From the NCBI RefSeq assembly GCF_013375935.1, contig NZ_CP056117.1, positions 2,914,001-2,978,000 of the forward strand: a stretch of 64,000 bases of DNA. Reading direction: 5' to 3'. How positions within the stretch are numbered: position 1 is the first letter of the stretch; each line of letters starts with the position of its first letter. Below the pieces are notes generated by a model. The model made no database searches, was not told the origin of the DNA, and was given only the letters and a program-made list of their open reading frames with translations. The position numbers and the translations under genes were made by a program. This stretch comes from Enterobacter cloacae. GTDB taxonomy: Bacteria; Pseudomonadota; Gammaproteobacteria; Enterobacterales; Enterobacteriaceae. Positions 52,830 to 64,000 of the stretch are shown piece after piece.

Positions 52830-53774
52830 ATGTTACAGAAAAATACGCTTCTTTTCGCAGCTTTATCCGCTGCACTTTGGGGGACAACCGCACAAGATGT
52901 TAACGCTGCCGTTGTCGCTTCGCTTAAACCGCTTGGCTTTATCGCCGCTGCCATCGCAGATGGGGTAACGGAAACGCAGGTGCTGCTGCCTGACGGCGCC
53001 TCGGAGCATGATTACTCCCTGCGCCCGTCGGATGTAAAACGCTTACAGAACGCGGACTTAGTCGTCTGGATTGGTCCAGAGATGGAAGCCTTCATGCAAA
53101 AGTCGGCCAGTAAGGTCCCGGCAAATAAACAGGTCGCCATTGCCGGGTTGTCCGGGGTAAAACCGCTGCTCATGAAAGGGGCCGATGACGACGGTGACGA
53201 ACACGACCACGGGCATGCTCACGACGAAAAAGGTGACGACCATCACCATCACGGTGAGTACAACATGCATCTCTGGCTTTCCCCAGAGATAGCGCGGCTT
53301 TCAGCGGTTGCAATCCACGACAAATTAGTGGAACTTATGCCGCAAAGTCGAGTCCAACTCGACGCCAACCTGAAGGATTTTGAGGCTCAGCTAGCCGCAA
53401 CCGACAAACAGGTGGGTAACGAGCTCGCACCGCTTAAAGGAAAAGGGTATTTCGTTTTTCATGATGCTTACGGCTATTACGAGAAACATTACGGTCTGAC
53501 CCCGCTGGGACACTTTACCGTCAACCCCGAAATTCAGCCTGGTGCGCAGCGTTTACATGAAATCAGAACACAGCTGGTTGAGCAAAAAGCGACGTGCGTT
53601 TTTGCTGAGCCACAGTTCAGGCCAGCGGTCGTAGAAGCCGTGGCCAGGGGAACATCCGTGCGCATGGGAACCCTTGACCCGCTAGGTACGAACATCCAGT
53701 TGAGCAAAGCGAGCTATTCGCAGTTCCTCAGCCAACTGGCGAATCAGTATGCGAGCTGCCTGAAAGGAGATTAA
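52830..53774 (+). CDS. znuA: ZnuA, periplasmic zinc-binding protein
   Basis: A 314-residue cluster A-I metal-binding protein with a signal peptide (cleavage near the residues VNA at about 27). It has the zinc ligands His in SEHDYSLRP, His in MHLWLSP and His in HFTVNPE, and a flexible Asp/His-rich loop (residues about 118-142), longer than in E. coli ZnuA. A Cys pair closes the C-terminus. Start at 52830 ([16 protein letters not shown]) matches E. coli; an ATG at 52815 is the alternative. Confidence 0.94.
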   Translation: MLQKNTLLFAALSAALWGTTAQDVNAAVVASLKPLGFIAAAIADGVTETQVLLPDGASEHDYSLRPSDVKRLQNADLVVWIGPEMEAFMQKSASKVPANKQVAIAGLSGVKPLLMKGADDDGDEHDHGHAHDEKGDDHHHHGEYNMHLWLSPEIARLSAVAIHDKLVELMPQSRVQLDANLKDFEAQLAATDKQVGNELAPLKGKGYFVFHDAYGYYEKHYGLTPLGHFTVNPEIQPGAQRLHEIRTQLVEQKATCVFAEPQFRPAVVEAVARGTSVRMGTLDPLGTNIQLSKASYSQFLSQLANQYASCLKGD

Positions 53775-53789
53775 CGAGGAAGTGAATAC

Positions 53790-55109
53790 GTGCAACAGAT
53801 AGCCCGCTCTGTCGCCCTGGCATTTAACAATCTGCCTCGACCCCACCGCGTTATGCTGGGGTCACTTACCGTTCTCACATTAGCGGTCGCCGTATGGCGA
53901 CCCTATGTTTACCACCCGAGTTCTGCCCCTATCATCAAAACCATCGAACTGGAAAAGAGCGAAATTCGCTCTCTGCTGCCTGAGGCCAGCGAGCCTATCG
54001 ACCAGGCTGCTCAGGAAGATGAAGCCATTCCCCAGGACGAGCTGGACGACAAAATCCAGAACGAAGCCGGCATCCATGAATATGTTGTTTCTACTGGCGA
54101 TACGCTCAGCAGCGTTCTGAACCAGTACGGTATCGACATGGGCAACATCAGCCAGCTTGCTGCATCTGACAAAGAGCTGCGTAACCTGAAAATCGGTCAG
54201 CAGCTTTCCTGGACCTTAACCCCTGACGGCGACCTGCAGCGCCTGACCTGGGAAATGTCCCGTCGCGAAACCCGCACCTACGATCGCACCGCAAACGGTT
54301 TCAAAATGACCAGCGAAATGCAGCAGGGCGACTGGGTTAACAGCGTGATGAGCGGAACCGTTGGCGGCAGCTTTGTTTCCAGCGCCCGCGACGCCGGCCT
54401 GACCAGCGCTGAAATCAGCTCGGTAATTAAAGCCATGCAGTGGCAGATGGATTTCCGCAAGCTGAAGAAAGGCGATCGCTTCTCGGTGCTGATGTCTCGC
54501 GAAATGCTGGACGGCAAGCGTGAACAGAGCCAGCTGGTGGGCGTGCGTCTGCGTTCCGATGGCAAAGACTACTACGCGATCCGCGCGGAAGACGGCAAGT
54601 TCTATGACCGCAGCGGTACCGGTCTGGCAAAAGGCTTCCTGCGTTTCCCGACGGCTAAACAGTTCCGCGTCTCCTCCAACTTCAACCCGCGTCGTCTGAA
54701 CCCGGTCACCGGACGCGTTGCGCCGCACCGTGGCGTTGACTTCGCAATGCCGCAGGGCACGCCGGTGCTGGCGGTAGGGGATGGTGAAGTGGTGATGGCT
54801 AAGCGCAGCGGCGCTGCCGGGTACTACGTTGCCATTCGTCACGGCCGCACGTACACCACCCGCTATATGCACCTGCGCAAGCTGCTGGTCAAGCCGGGCC
54901 AGAAGGTGAAGCGCGGTGACCGCATCGCGCTGTCCGGTAATACCGGTCGTTCGACCGGTCCGCACCTGCACTATGAAGTGTGGATCAACCAGCAGGCGGT
55001 TAACCCGCTCACGGCGAAACTGCCGCGCACCGAAGGGCTGACCGGCAAAGATCGTAAAGATTATCTGGCGCAGGTGAAAGAGGTTATGCCGCAGCTGCGC
55101 TTCGACTAA
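53790..55109 (+). CDS. mepM: MepM, murein DD-endopeptidase
   Basis: A 439-residue periplasmic enzyme with an N-terminal membrane anchor (about 22-40), a LysM-type domain (HEYVVSTGDTLSSVLNQYGID, about 96-140), a middle domain and a C-terminal M23 metallopeptidase (HRGVDFAMPQGTPV; HLHYEVW). It cuts D-Ala-mDAP cross-links to allow wall growth. The GTG start at 53790 follows ACGAGGAA and equals the E. coli start. 15 bp after znuA, possibly partly co-transcribed. Confidence 0.95.
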   Translation: MQQIARSVALAFNNLPRPHRVMLGSLTVLTLAVAVWRPYVYHPSSAPIIKTIELEKSEIRSLLPEASEPIDQAAQEDEAIPQDELDDKIQNEAGIHEYVVSTGDTLSSVLNQYGIDMGNISQLAASDKELRNLKIGQQLSWTLTPDGDLQRLTWEMSRRETRTYDRTANGFKMTSEMQQGDWVNSVMSGTVGGSFVSSARDAGLTSAEISSVIKAMQWQMDFRKLKKGDRFSVLMSREMLDGKREQSQLVGVRLRSDGKDYYAIRAEDGKFYDRSGTGLAKGFLRFPTAKQFRVSSNFNPRRLNPVTGRVAPHRGVDFAMPQGTPVLAVGDGEVVMAKRSGAAGYYVAIRHGRTYTTRYMHLRKLLVKPGQKVKRGDRIALSGNTGRSTGPHLHYEVWINQQAVNPLTAKLPRTEGLTGKDRKDYLAQVKEVMPQLRFD

Positions 55110-55126
55110 GCCTTCCGTATGTGAAT

Positions 55127-55156
55127 AAAGCCGGCGTCAGTGTGCGCCGGCTTTTT
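55127..55156 (+). terminator. Terminator of mepM
   Basis: AAAGCCGGCG, 8-nt loop, CGCCGGCTTT, then TTCTTTT, 17 bp past mepM. Confidence 0.9.
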
Positions 55157-55228
55157 CTTTTGTACGAGGAGCGCTGCCTCGCTACACTATCTGCATAATT
55201 TTTTGCGTCACCAGACCCTGGAACCCGC

Positions 55229-56200
55229 ATGGAAACCAAAAAAAACAATATTGAGTACATTCCCGAGTTTGAAAAATCCTTTCGCCACCCGCGTAACTGG
55301 GGCGCCTGGCTTGGCGTTTACGCGTTTGCCGGCATGGCGCTTTTACCTGCTTCGGTCCGCGATCCGGTGCTCGGCACCGTGGGACGCCTTGCGGGCCGCC
55401 TGGGAAAAAGCGCGCGCCGCCGTGCGCAAATTAACCTGCTGTACTGTTTCCCGGATAAAAGCGACGCCGAACGCGAGGCCATCATTGATGCTATGTATAC
55501 CACCGCGCCACAGGCGATGGCGATGATGGCGGAGCTGGCGCTGAAGGGGCCTGAGAAGATCGTCGGCCGCGTTGACTGGAAGGGGCTGGAAATCATTGAC
55601 GAAATGCGTCGCAACGACGAGAAGGTGATTTTCCTGGTGCCGCACGGCTGGGGCGTCGACATTCCGGCGATGCTAATGGCCTCGCAGGGGCAGAAGATGG
55701 CGGCGATGTTCCATAACCAGGGTAACAAAATCTACGATTTCGTCTGGAATACCGTGCGCCGTCGCTTTGGCGGACGCTTGCATGCCCGTAACGATGGGAT
55801 CAAACCCTTCATTCAGTCTGTACGTCAGGGCTACTGGGGCTACTACCTGCCCGATCAGGACCACGGCCCGGAGCACAGCGAATTTGTCGATTTCTTCGCG
55901 ACCTATAAGGCAACGCTGCCCGCGATTGGCCGCCTGATGAAGGTCTGCCGCGCCCGGGTGATCCCGCTGTTCCCGGTTTATGACGGTAAAACGCATCGAC
56001 TGAGCATTGAGGTACGTCCGCCGATGGACGATCTGCTTACCGCAGACGATCGCACCATTGCACGTCGTATGAATGAAGAGGTGGAGCTGCTGGTGGGGCC
56101 GCACAAGGAGCAGTATACGTGGATCCTGAAGCTGCTTAAAACACGTAAACCGGGTGAAACGGAGCCGTACAAGCGTAAAGAGCTTTTCCCGAAGAAATAG
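55229..56200 (+). CDS. lpxM: LpxM, lipid A myristoyltransferase
   Basis: A 323-residue late acyltransferase of the LpxL/LpxM family, full length. It has an N-terminal hydrophobic anchor (about 28-45) and the HX4D catalytic motif in VPHGWGVDIPA; DQDHGPEHSEFVDFFATYKAT is also typical. It adds the sixth acyl chain to Kdo2-lipid A at the inner membrane. Convergent with pykA across a REP-like repeat. Confidence 0.94.
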   Translation: METKKNNIEYIPEFEKSFRHPRNWGAWLGVYAFAGMALLPASVRDPVLGTVGRLAGRLGKSARRRAQINLLYCFPDKSDAEREAIIDAMYTTAPQAMAMMAELALKGPEKIVGRVDWKGLEIIDEMRRNDEKVIFLVPHGWGVDIPAMLMASQGQKMAAMFHNQGNKIYDFVWNTVRRRFGGRLHARNDGIKPFIQSVRQGYWGYYLPDQDHGPEHSEFVDFFATYKATLPAIGRLMKVCRARVIPLFPVYDGKTHRLSIEVRPPMDDLLTADDRTIARRMNEEVELLVGPHKEQYTWILKLLKTRKPGETEPYKRKELFPKK

Positions 56201-56204
56201 AAAA

Positions 56205-56241
56205 CCTTCACCTTATCCCTCTCCCCCTTAGGGGAGAGGGG
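56205..56241. repeat. REP-like GC-rich palindrome, copy 4 (lpxM / pykA)
   Basis: CCTTCACCTTAT arm followed by CCCTCTCCCC-ctta-GGGGAGAGGGG, in the 49-bp gap between convergent genes. Same core as the other copies. Confidence 0.7.
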
Positions 56242-56249
56242 ATCGGATC

Positions 56250-57692
56250 TTACTCTACGGTCAGTACGCGGGTGGTATTGGTTGAGCCGATGGTGCTCAT
56301 CACGTCGCCCTGCGTCACGATGACGATGTCACCCGACACCAGGTAGCCTTTGTCGCGAAGCAGGTTCACCGCATCGTGCGCCGCGGCCACGCCGTCGTTG
56401 GTGCTGTCGAAATGCACGGGCGTAACGCCGCGATACAGCGCCGTCAGGTTCAGCGTACGCTCGTGGCGGGACATCGCGAAGATCGGCAGGCCGGAGCTGA
56501 TACGGGACGTCATCAGCGCGGTGCGGCCGGATTCGGTCATGGTGATGATCGCCGTAACCCCTTTCAGGTGGTTGGCGGCATACATCGCGGACATCGCGAT
56601 TGCTTCTTCCACATTGTCGAACTGAATATCCAGGCGGTGCTTGGAGACGTTAATGCTTGGGATCTTCTCTGCACCCAGACAGACGCGCGCCATTGCGGCT
56701 ACGGTTTCCGCCGGATACTGGCCCGCAGCGGTTTCTGCGGACAGCATCACCGCATCGGTACCGTCCAGCACGGCGTTGGCCACGTCCATGACTTCCGCAC
56801 GGGTAGGCATCGGGTTGGTGATCATGGATTCCATCATCTGGGTAGCGGTGATCACCGCACGGTTCAACTGACGCGCGCGACGGATCAGCGCTTTCTGGAT
56901 GCCGACCAGCTCAGGGTCGCCAATTTCCACGCCAAGGTCACCACGGGCAACCATCACCACGTCAGACGCCAGGATTACGTCGTCCATCGCGTCCTGATCG
57001 CATACGGCTTCAGCGCGTTCAACTTTGGCAACGATTTTCGCATCGCAGCCTGCATCGCGCGCCAGGCGGCGGGCATAGTTCAGATCTTCGCCGCAGCGCG
57101 GGAAGGAGACGGCCAGGTAATCCACGCCAATCTGCGCTGCGGTGACGATATCCGCTTTGTCTTTATCGGTCAGCGCTTCGGCAGACAGGCCACCGCCGAG
57201 CTTGTTAATGCCTTTGTTGTTGGAGAGCGGGCCGCCGACGGTCACTTCGGTGAATACCTTCATGCCCTGAACTTCCAGCACTTTCAGCTGCACGCGGCCA
57301 TCGTCCAGCAGCAGGATGTCGCCTGGCACAACGTCAGCAGGCAGGCCTTTATAGTCGATACCCACTTTCTCTTTATCGCCTTCGCCTTTGCTCAGGTTGG
57401 CATCCAGCAGGAATTTATCGCCGATGTTGAGGAAGACTTTGCCTTCTTTGAAGGTCGATACGCGAATTTTTGGACCCTGGAGGTCACCGAGGATAGCAAC
57501 GTGGCGGCCCAGTTTTGCCGCGATTTCACGGACTTTGTCGGCACGTAACTTATGGTCTTCTGGCGTACCGTGAGAGAAGTTCATACGCACCACGTTGGCA
57601 CCCGCGGCGATAATCTTTTCGAGGTTATTATCGCGGTCGGTGGCCGGGCCTAAGGTGGTGACGATCTTGGTTCTGCGAAGCCTTCTGGACAT
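56250..57692 (-). CDS. pykA: PykA, pyruvate kinase II
   Basis: A 480-residue pyruvate kinase, the same length as E. coli PykA and matching it closer than PykF by eye ([23 protein letters not shown]). The barrel carries [23 protein letters not shown] and the [12 protein letters not shown] segment with the metal ligands, plus ATQMMESMI. It makes ATP and pyruvate from PEP and ADP. Start at 57692 fits E. coli; an upstream in-frame ATG at 57716 is rejected. The minus-strand hexR gene lies upstream. Confidence 0.96.
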   Translation of the reverse strand: MSRRLRRTKIVTTLGPATDRDNNLEKIIAAGANVVRMNFSHGTPEDHKLRADKVREIAAKLGRHVAILGDLQGPKIRVSTFKEGKVFLNIGDKFLLDANLSKGEGDKEKVGIDYKGLPADVVPGDILLLDDGRVQLKVLEVQGMKVFTEVTVGGPLSNNKGINKLGGGLSAEALTDKDKADIVTAAQIGVDYLAVSFPRCGEDLNYARRLARDAGCDAKIVAKVERAEAVCDQDAMDDVILASDVVMVARGDLGVEIGDPELVGIQKALIRRARQLNRAVITATQMMESMITNPMPTRAEVMDVANAVLDGTDAVMLSAETAAGQYPAETVAAMARVCLGAEKIPSINVSKHRLDIQFDNVEEAIAMSAMYAANHLKGVTAIITMTESGRTALMTSRISSGLPIFAMSRHERTLNLTALYRGVTPVHFDSTNDGVAAAHDAVNLLRDKGYLVSGDIVIVTQGDVMSTIGSTNTTRVLTVE

Positions 57693-57806
57693 GTAATACT
57701 CCGTTGACTGAAACAACTTTGGTGTTGCGTGAACATTGAATCGATCTTCATCTATCGCAAGGCAGTAGCGAGCGGACCGAATGCCGTAAATCGTACATCG
57801 TAGTTA

Positions 57807-58676
57807 TTAGGGAACATCGCTCTTTATAAGCAATTCTTTATCAAAACGCGATTCTTTCAGGGCTTCCTTGACCCGCTTCAAGTTATCCCGGAATTTTGCG
57901 CCCCGGCGTAAAGTAAAACCGGTCGCCAGCACGTCGATGACCGTCAGCTGCGCCAGGCGGGAGACCATCGGCATGTACATGTCGGTGTCCTCCGGCACGT
58001 CCAGCGTAATGGCGAGCGTTGCTTCGCGCGCCAGCGGGGTGCCTGCTGTCGTCAGGGCTATCACCATCGCATCGTTGTCGCGCGCGAGCTGCGCCAGCTC
58101 TACCTGGCTCTTGGTGCGACCGGTGTGCGAGATGAGAACCACCACATCGTCTTCGCTACAGTTCATACAGCTCATGCGTTGCAGCACAATGTCATCGGAG
58201 TAAATCACCGGCACGTTGAAGCGAAAGAACTTGTTCATCGCGTCATGGGCCACGGCAGCGGACGAGCCGAGGCCAAAGAAGGCAATCCGCTTGGCCTGGG
58301 TGAGCAGATCGACCGCACGGTTAACTGAACTCATCTCAAGCGACTGACGAACGTGGTCGAGGGTGGCCATTGCCGATTCAAATATTTTCGCCGTGTAGGC
58401 ATCAACGCTGTCGTCTTCATCCACATTGCGATTAACATACGGGGTGCCGTTTGCCAGACTTTGGGCCAGATGCGGTTTAAAATCAGGAAAGCCGCGGGTG
58501 TCCAGACTACGACAGAATCGATTTACCGTCGGTTCGCTGACGCCCGATTCCTGAGCCAGAGCGGCGATGCTTGAATGAATCGCCTGAGCGGGAGCGGCAA
58601 GAATAACTTCAGCCACTTTGCGCTCGGATTTGCTAAGGTGTTCCAGTTGAAACTGGATTTTTTCCAGCATGTTCAT
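57807..58676 (-). CDS. hexR: HexR, RpiR-family repressor of central carbon genes
   Basis: A 289-residue regulator: N-terminal RpiR-type helix-turn-helix (about 1-77; SGVSEPTVNRFCRSL) and a C-terminal SIS sugar-phosphate domain (about 125-260; FFGLGSSAAVAHDAM, LISHTGRT). HexR binds KDPG and represses zwf, edd-eda and related genes. Start at 58676 (MNMLEKIQ) as in E. coli; an ATG three codons earlier exists. Divergent from zwf, with the HexR box between them. Confidence 0.95.
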   Translation of the reverse strand: MNMLEKIQFQLEHLSKSERKVAEVILAAPAQAIHSSIAALAQESGVSEPTVNRFCRSLDTRGFPDFKPHLAQSLANGTPYVNRNVDEDDSVDAYTAKIFESAMATLDHVRQSLEMSSVNRAVDLLTQAKRIAFFGLGSSAAVAHDAMNKFFRFNVPVIYSDDIVLQRMSCMNCSEDDVVVLISHTGRTKSQVELAQLARDNDAMVIALTTAGTPLAREATLAITLDVPEDTDMYMPMVSRLAQLTVIDVLATGFTLRRGAKFRDNLKRVKEALKESRFDKELLIKSDVP

Positions 58677-59034
58677 TGTTAACAAGACGCTCGTGGGGGC
58701 AGAAACGATTTCATTAATAGATGAAATCCTGAGTCGATGTAGCCGATATTACCCCCGGGATTCCCGAAAGGGTAATCGTCGACAAGAAATGTTGTTGTTT
58801 TTTTTCATTACTTGATCGATGTCGGGTTTTACTGTGGCCGCGTTGCGCAAAGAATCGACGTTTGTTGCGTCATTGGGTCGCTGCTTACGCGCCTGACCGG
58901 CGAAAAATCGCCGTATCGCACGCGACGTTAAGCGCTAATGGTTTCAGGAAACTCGTAAAAGCAGTACAGTGCATTGTAATAAAATTACAACGATACCTGG
59001 CAGAGTACCAGGGGATCTAACTGAGGAGAATGAC
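58677..59034. other. hexR / zwf intergenic region
   Basis: 358 bp between divergent genes with no coding sequence that I support. It holds the HexR box near zwf and the hexR promoter side. In E. coli zwf is also activated by the SoxS/MarA/Rob regulators; I could not point to their site here with confidence. Confidence 0.5.
58974..58990. promoter_or_regulatory. HexR operator of zwf
   Basis: TTGTAATAAAATTACAA, a perfect 7-bp inverted repeat with a 3-nt centre, matches the HexR consensus TGTAATTAAATTACA almost fully. It lies 45 bp before the zwf start. Confidence 0.85.
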
Positions 59035-60510
59035 ATGGCGGTAACGCAAACAGCCCAGGCATGTGACCTGGTCATTTTCGGCGCGAAAGGCGATCTTGCA
59101 CGCCGGAAATTGCTGCCTTCCCTGTATCAGCTGGAAAAAGCGGGCCAGATCCATCCCGACACCCGTATTCTGGGGGTAGGGCGCGCCGACTGGGATAAGG
59201 AAGCTTATACCAAAGTGGTGCGCGAGGCGCTCGAAACGTTCATGAAGGAAAAAATTGATGAAAGCCTGTGGGATACGCTGAGCGGGCGCCTCGATTTCTG
59301 CAACCTGGACGTGAACGACGTCAGCGCCTTTACCCGTCTGGGCGACATGCTGGACCAGAAAAATCGCGTCACCATTAACTATTTCGCGATGCCGCCAAGC
59401 ACCTTCGGCGCCATCTGCAAAGGCCTGGGCGAAGCGAAGCTGAACGCCAAGCCGGCGCGCGTCGTGATGGAAAAACCGCTGGGCACCTCGCTTTCAACCT
59501 CCCGTGAAATTAACGACCAGGTGGGCGAGTACTTCGAAGAGTGTCAGGTCTACCGTATTGACCACTACCTGGGGAAAGAGACGGTACTGAACCTGCTGGC
59601 GCTGCGTTTTGCCAACTCCCTGTTCGTGAATAACTGGGACAACCGCACTATCGACCACGTGGAAATCACCGTGGCGGAAGAGGTGGGCATCGAAGGCCGC
59701 TGGGGCTACTTCGACCAGGCAGGCCAGATGCGCGACATGATCCAGAACCACCTGCTGCAAATCCTGTGCATGATTGCCATGTCTCCACCGTCGGATCTGA
59801 CGGCAGACAGCATCCGTGACGCCAAGGTAAAAGTACTGAAATCCCTGCGCCGCATTGACCGCTCCAACGTGCGCGAGAAAACCGTGCGCGGCCAGTACAC
59901 CGCTGGCTTTGCTCAGGGTAAAAAAGTGCCGGGCTACCTGGAAGAAGAGGGCGCGAATAAGTCCAGTAACACGGAAACGTTTGTGGCGATCCGCGTGGAT
60001 ATCGACGACTGGCGCTGGGCCGGCGTTCCGTTCTACCTGCGTACCGGTAAACGTCTGCCTGCGAAATGCTCCGAAGTGGTGGTCTACTTCAAAAACCCGG
60101 AACTGAACCTGTTTAAGGAGTCCTGGCAGGAGCTGCCGCAGAACAAGCTGACCATCCGTCTGCAGCCGGACGAGGGTGTGGATATTCAGATCCTGAACAA
60201 GGTGCCGGGCCTCGATCACAAGCACAACCTGCAAACCACCAAGCTGGATCTGAGCTACTCCGAAACCTTTAACCAGACGCACCTGGCCGATGCTTACGAG
60301 CGTCTGCTGCTGGAAACCATGCGCGGCATTCAGGCGCTGTTCGTTCGTCGCGATGAGGTGGAAGAGGCGTGGAAGTGGGTCGACTCAATTACCGAAGCCT
60401 GGGCTGCCGATCAGGACGCGCCAAAACCGTATCAGGCGGGAACGTGGGGTCCTGTCGCCTCCGTTGCGATGATCACCCGCGATGGCCGCTCCTGGAACGA
60501 GTTTGAGTAA
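59035..60510 (+). CDS. zwf: Zwf, glucose-6-phosphate dehydrogenase
   Basis: A 491-residue enzyme, the same length as E. coli Zwf: Rossmann motif [18 protein letters not shown] (about 15-32) and the active-site segment [11 protein letters not shown] with the catalytic His region. It makes 6-phosphogluconolactone and NADPH, feeding both the pentose phosphate and Entner-Doudoroff routes. ATG at 59035 (TGAGGAGAATGAC upstream) is chosen, not the in-frame ATG at 58969 before the HexR box. Confidence 0.97.
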   Translation: MAVTQTAQACDLVIFGAKGDLARRKLLPSLYQLEKAGQIHPDTRILGVGRADWDKEAYTKVVREALETFMKEKIDESLWDTLSGRLDFCNLDVNDVSAFTRLGDMLDQKNRVTINYFAMPPSTFGAICKGLGEAKLNAKPARVVMEKPLGTSLSTSREINDQVGEYFEECQVYRIDHYLGKETVLNLLALRFANSLFVNNWDNRTIDHVEITVAEEVGIEGRWGYFDQAGQMRDMIQNHLLQILCMIAMSPPSDLTADSIRDAKVKVLKSLRRIDRSNVREKTVRGQYTAGFAQGKKVPGYLEEEGANKSSNTETFVAIRVDIDDWRWAGVPFYLRTGKRLPAKCSEVVVYFKNPELNLFKESWQELPQNKLTIRLQPDEGVDIQILNKVPGLDHKHNLQTTKLDLSYSETFNQTHLADAYERLLLETMRGIQALFVRRDEVEEAWKWVDSITEAWAADQDAPKPYQAGTWGPVASVAMITRDGRSWNEFE

Positions 60511-60534
60511 ATCGTCCTCTAGCCCGAAGGTGTT

Positions 60535-60550
60535 ATTTTACCGGTAACAT
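60535..60550. promoter_or_regulatory. GntR-type operator upstream of edd
   Basis: ATTTTACCGGTAACAT matches 15 of 16 positions of the palindrome ATGTTACCGGTAACAT, the form expected for GntR. It lies 194 bp before edd and 25 bp after zwf. In E. coli edd-eda is repressed by GntR and induced by gluconate. Confidence 0.65.
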
Positions 60551-60587
60551 GATCTAACACAGCAACGGGCACAATTTTTAATCTTTT

Positions 60588-60622
60588 AAGCTCCGCGTGG
60601 ATTCACCCGCGGGGCTTTTTTT
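60588..60622 (+). terminator. Terminator of zwf
   Basis: AAGCTCCGCG, 10-nt loop, CGCGGGGCTT (one G-U pair) followed by a run of T, 78 bp past zwf and after the GntR-type operator. The edd promoter must lie downstream of it or overlap it. Confidence 0.75.
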
Positions 60623-60743
60623 ATTACACTTCCGGAAGACATTTTGCCCCTGTGCTCCGGATACCAGGCGTTTCAGCGTTGTTAACCATCGCCAGAGACT
60701 ATGTAAACTCCCGAGCCCGGACAGATAAATTAGAGGAGCTTTT

Positions 60744-62555
<1,812 letters not shown>

Positions 62556-62594
62556 GACGACTTGATTTTAACGATCTGGCGAGAGAAAACTCTG

Positions 62595-63236
62595 ATGAAA
62601 AACTGGAAAACAAGTGCAGAAGCAATCCTGACCACTGGCCCTGTCGTGCCGGTTATCGTGGTGAATAAGCTGGAGCACGCCGTACCTATGGCGAAAGCGC
62701 TGGTTGCGGGCGGCGTTCGCGTTCTGGAAGTGACTCTGCGTACTGCCTGCGCGATGGACGCGATCCGCGCTATCGCGAAAGAAGTGCCGGAAGCCATCAT
62801 CGGTGCGGGCACCGTTCTGAACGCGCAGCAGCTGGCGGAAGTGACCGAAGCGGGCGCGCAGTTTGCCATCAGCCCGGGCCTGACCGAGCCGCTGCTGAAA
62901 GCGGCAACCGAGGGCACCATTCCGCTGATCCCGGGTATCAGCACCGTCTCTGAGCTGATGCTGGGTATGGACTACGGTCTGAAAGAGTTCAAGTTCTTCC
63001 CGGCGGAAGCCAACGGCGGCACCAAAGCGCTACAGGCGATCGCGGGTCCCTTCTCACAGGTGCGTTTCTGCCCGACGGGCGGCATCTCTCCGGCCAACTA
63101 CCGCGACTACCTGGCGCTGAAAAGCGTGCTGTGCATCGGTGGCTCCTGGCTGGTTCCGGCGGACGCGCTGGAAGCGGGCGACTGGGATCGCATCACTAAG
63201 CTGGCTCGCGAAGCGGTTGAAGGCGCGAAGCAGTAA
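62595..63236 (+). CDS. eda: Eda, KDPG aldolase
   Basis: A 213-residue TIM-barrel class I aldolase, the same length as in E. coli, with the Schiff-base Lys in [13 protein letters not shown] (Lys133 by E. coli numbering) and [12 protein letters not shown]. It splits KDPG into pyruvate and glyceraldehyde-3-phosphate. It also finishes hexuronate and pectin-sugar breakdown, so it links to the rhamnogalacturonide genes at 35.7 kb. ATG at 62595 is chosen over an in-frame start at 62562. Confidence 0.96.
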   Translation: MKNWKTSAEAILTTGPVVPVIVVNKLEHAVPMAKALVAGGVRVLEVTLRTACAMDAIRAIAKEVPEAIIGAGTVLNAQQLAEVTEAGAQFAISPGLTEPLLKAATEGTIPLIPGISTVSELMLGMDYGLKEFKFFPAEANGGTKALQAIAGPFSQVRFCPTGGISPANYRDYLALKSVLCIGGSWLVPADALEAGDWDRITKLAREAVEGAKQ

Positions 63237-63258
63237 GCCTGTTGCCGACCTGCAAACT

Positions 63259-63286
63259 AAAAACGGGCCTGATGGCCCGTTTTTTT
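63259..63286. terminator. Bidirectional terminator eda / purT
   Basis: AAAAACGGGCC, loop tgat, GGCCCGTTTTTTT between the convergent genes. The purT stop codon overlaps its right edge. Confidence 0.92.
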
Positions 63287-64000
63287 ATCCTTCGACCTTC
63301 ACGGCTGCGGCGGCCGCTTTCGCCCTCGAGACGGCCTCGTCTACGGTATTACCCGTCGCTAAGGCCACGCCCAGACGACGGGTGCCGTCGATCTCCGGTT
63401 TACCAAACAGTCGGACCTGCATTCCGGCGCCAACCGCCCCTTCGACGTTATCAAAGGTAACGTTCTGGCTGGTCAGCTGCGGCAGAATAACCGCTGATGC
63501 CGCCGGGCCGTACTGGCGGATGCCGCCAACCGGCAGGCCGAGGAAAGCGCGTACGTGCAGCGCGAACTCGGAGAGATCCTGCGAAATCAGCGTAACCATT
63601 CCGGTATCGTGCGGGCGAGGGGAGACTTCGCTGAAAATCACCTCGTCACCGCATACAAACAGCTCGACGCCGAACAGGCCATAGCCCCCCAGGGCCAGCA
63701 CCGTCTTGCGGGCGATTTCCCGCGCGCGCTCCAGCGCCAGGGCGCTCATCTGCTGCGGCTGCCAGGATTCGCGATAATCGCCGTCTTCCTGGCGATGGCC
63801 AATCGGATCGCAGAAATGGACGCCGTCCACGGCGCTGACGGTCAACAGGGTAATTTCAAAATCAAACTTCACCACGCCTTCCACGATGACGCGACCGGCC
63901 CCGGCACGACCGCCCTGCTGGGCATAGTCCCATGCCGTGTCCAGCGTGCTGCTGTCGCGGATAAAGCTCTGCCCTTTGCCGGAGGAGCTCATCACGGGCT
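63285..64000 (-). CDS. purT: PurT, formate-dependent GAR transformylase (3' part, partial)
   Basis: The last 238 or so codons of an ATP-grasp enzyme; the 5' part is outside the window. Visible segments are [13 protein letters not shown] (nucleotide-binding loop), [44 protein letters not shown] with the metal-binding Glu residues, and the C-terminal domain ending [10 protein letters not shown]. PurT makes formyl-GAR from formate, ATP and GAR in purine synthesis. Its position next to eda is as in E. coli. Confidence 0.95.
   Translation of the reverse strand, partial: PVMSSSGKGQSFIRDSSTLDTAWDYAQQGGRAGAGRVIVEGVVKFDFEITLLTVSAVDGVHFCDPIGHRQEDGDYRESWQPQQMSALALERAREIARKTVLALGGYGLFGVELFVCGDEVIFSEVSPRPHDTGMVTLISQDLSEFALHVRAFLGLPVGGIRQYGPAASAVILPQLTSQNVTFDNVEGAVGAGMQVRLFGKPEIDGTRRLGVALATGNTVDEAVSRAKAAAAAVKVEG

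Noticed and set aside
56376..57548. A 390-codon open frame antisense to pykA
   Set aside because: It is a mirror frame of a highly conserved gene, with biased composition and no ribosome site. The same holds for long frames antisense to aspS (46476-47711) and cmoB.

Overview
The window looks like chromosomal DNA from an enterobacterium close to Escherichia coli but not E. coli itself. Enterobacter or a near relative is the best guess. Gene order follows the E. coli ftnA-to-purT region (ftnA, yecR, azuC, yecJ, ftnB, araFGH, otsBA, uspC, flhDC, mot/che, flhBAE, argS, cutC, cmoBA, aspS, ruvCAB, znu, mepM, lpxM, pykA, hexR, zwf, edd, eda, purT). Most proteins match my memory of the E. coli versions closely. 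The genus is an inference, because no search could be run. I saw no tRNA, rRNA, CRISPR array, insertion sequence or prophage.

Layout. 1-5.4 kb: iron storage (ftnA start, ftnB), the flagellar-regulon lipoprotein yecR, an RpiB-like isomerase, the small protein gene azuC inside its dual-function RNA, yecJ, a Dcu-type C4-dicarboxylate carrier and a DJ-1/PfpI protein. 5.4-12.1 kb: arabinose ABC importer araFGH, trehalose synthesis otsBA, and uspC. 12.1-35.5 kb: the flagellar master regulator flhDC, stator and chemotaxis genes motAB-cheAW, then tar-tap-cheRBYZ and flhBAE. 35.7-38.5 kb: a rhamnogalacturonide uptake and hydrolysis pair (rhiT-rhiN type) behind a KdgR-like box. 38.5-51.2 kb: housekeeping genes for translation, tRNA modification and DNA repair. 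51.2-56.2 kb: zinc import, a murein endopeptidase and lipid A acylation. 56.2-64 kb: pykA, hexR, zwf, edd, eda and the 3' part of purT.

Two things stand out. First, flhC lacks one base near its 3' end. The loss replaces the C-terminal tail of FlhC, and it also falls in the spacer of the sigma-28 promoter of motA that lies inside flhC, cutting the spacer from 11 to 10 bp. One lesion could therefore affect both the master regulator and the stator/chemotaxis transcript; a sequencing error must be excluded first. Second, the chemotaxis operon is split between cheW and tar by about 7 kb holding a dicarboxylate/amino-acid symporter gene and a five-gene Csu-type (spore coat U domain) chaperone-usher pilus operon. 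A good sigma-28 promoter directly upstream of tar keeps the distal half independently expressed.

Regulatory sites visible by eye fit known biology: CRP sites at azuC and flhD, a LexA box at ruvA, a Zur box between znuA and znuC, a HexR box at zwf, a GntR-type operator at edd, an AraC-like half-site at araF, and sigma-28 promoters at motA and tar. A GC-rich REP-like palindrome family occurs at four convergent gene junctions.
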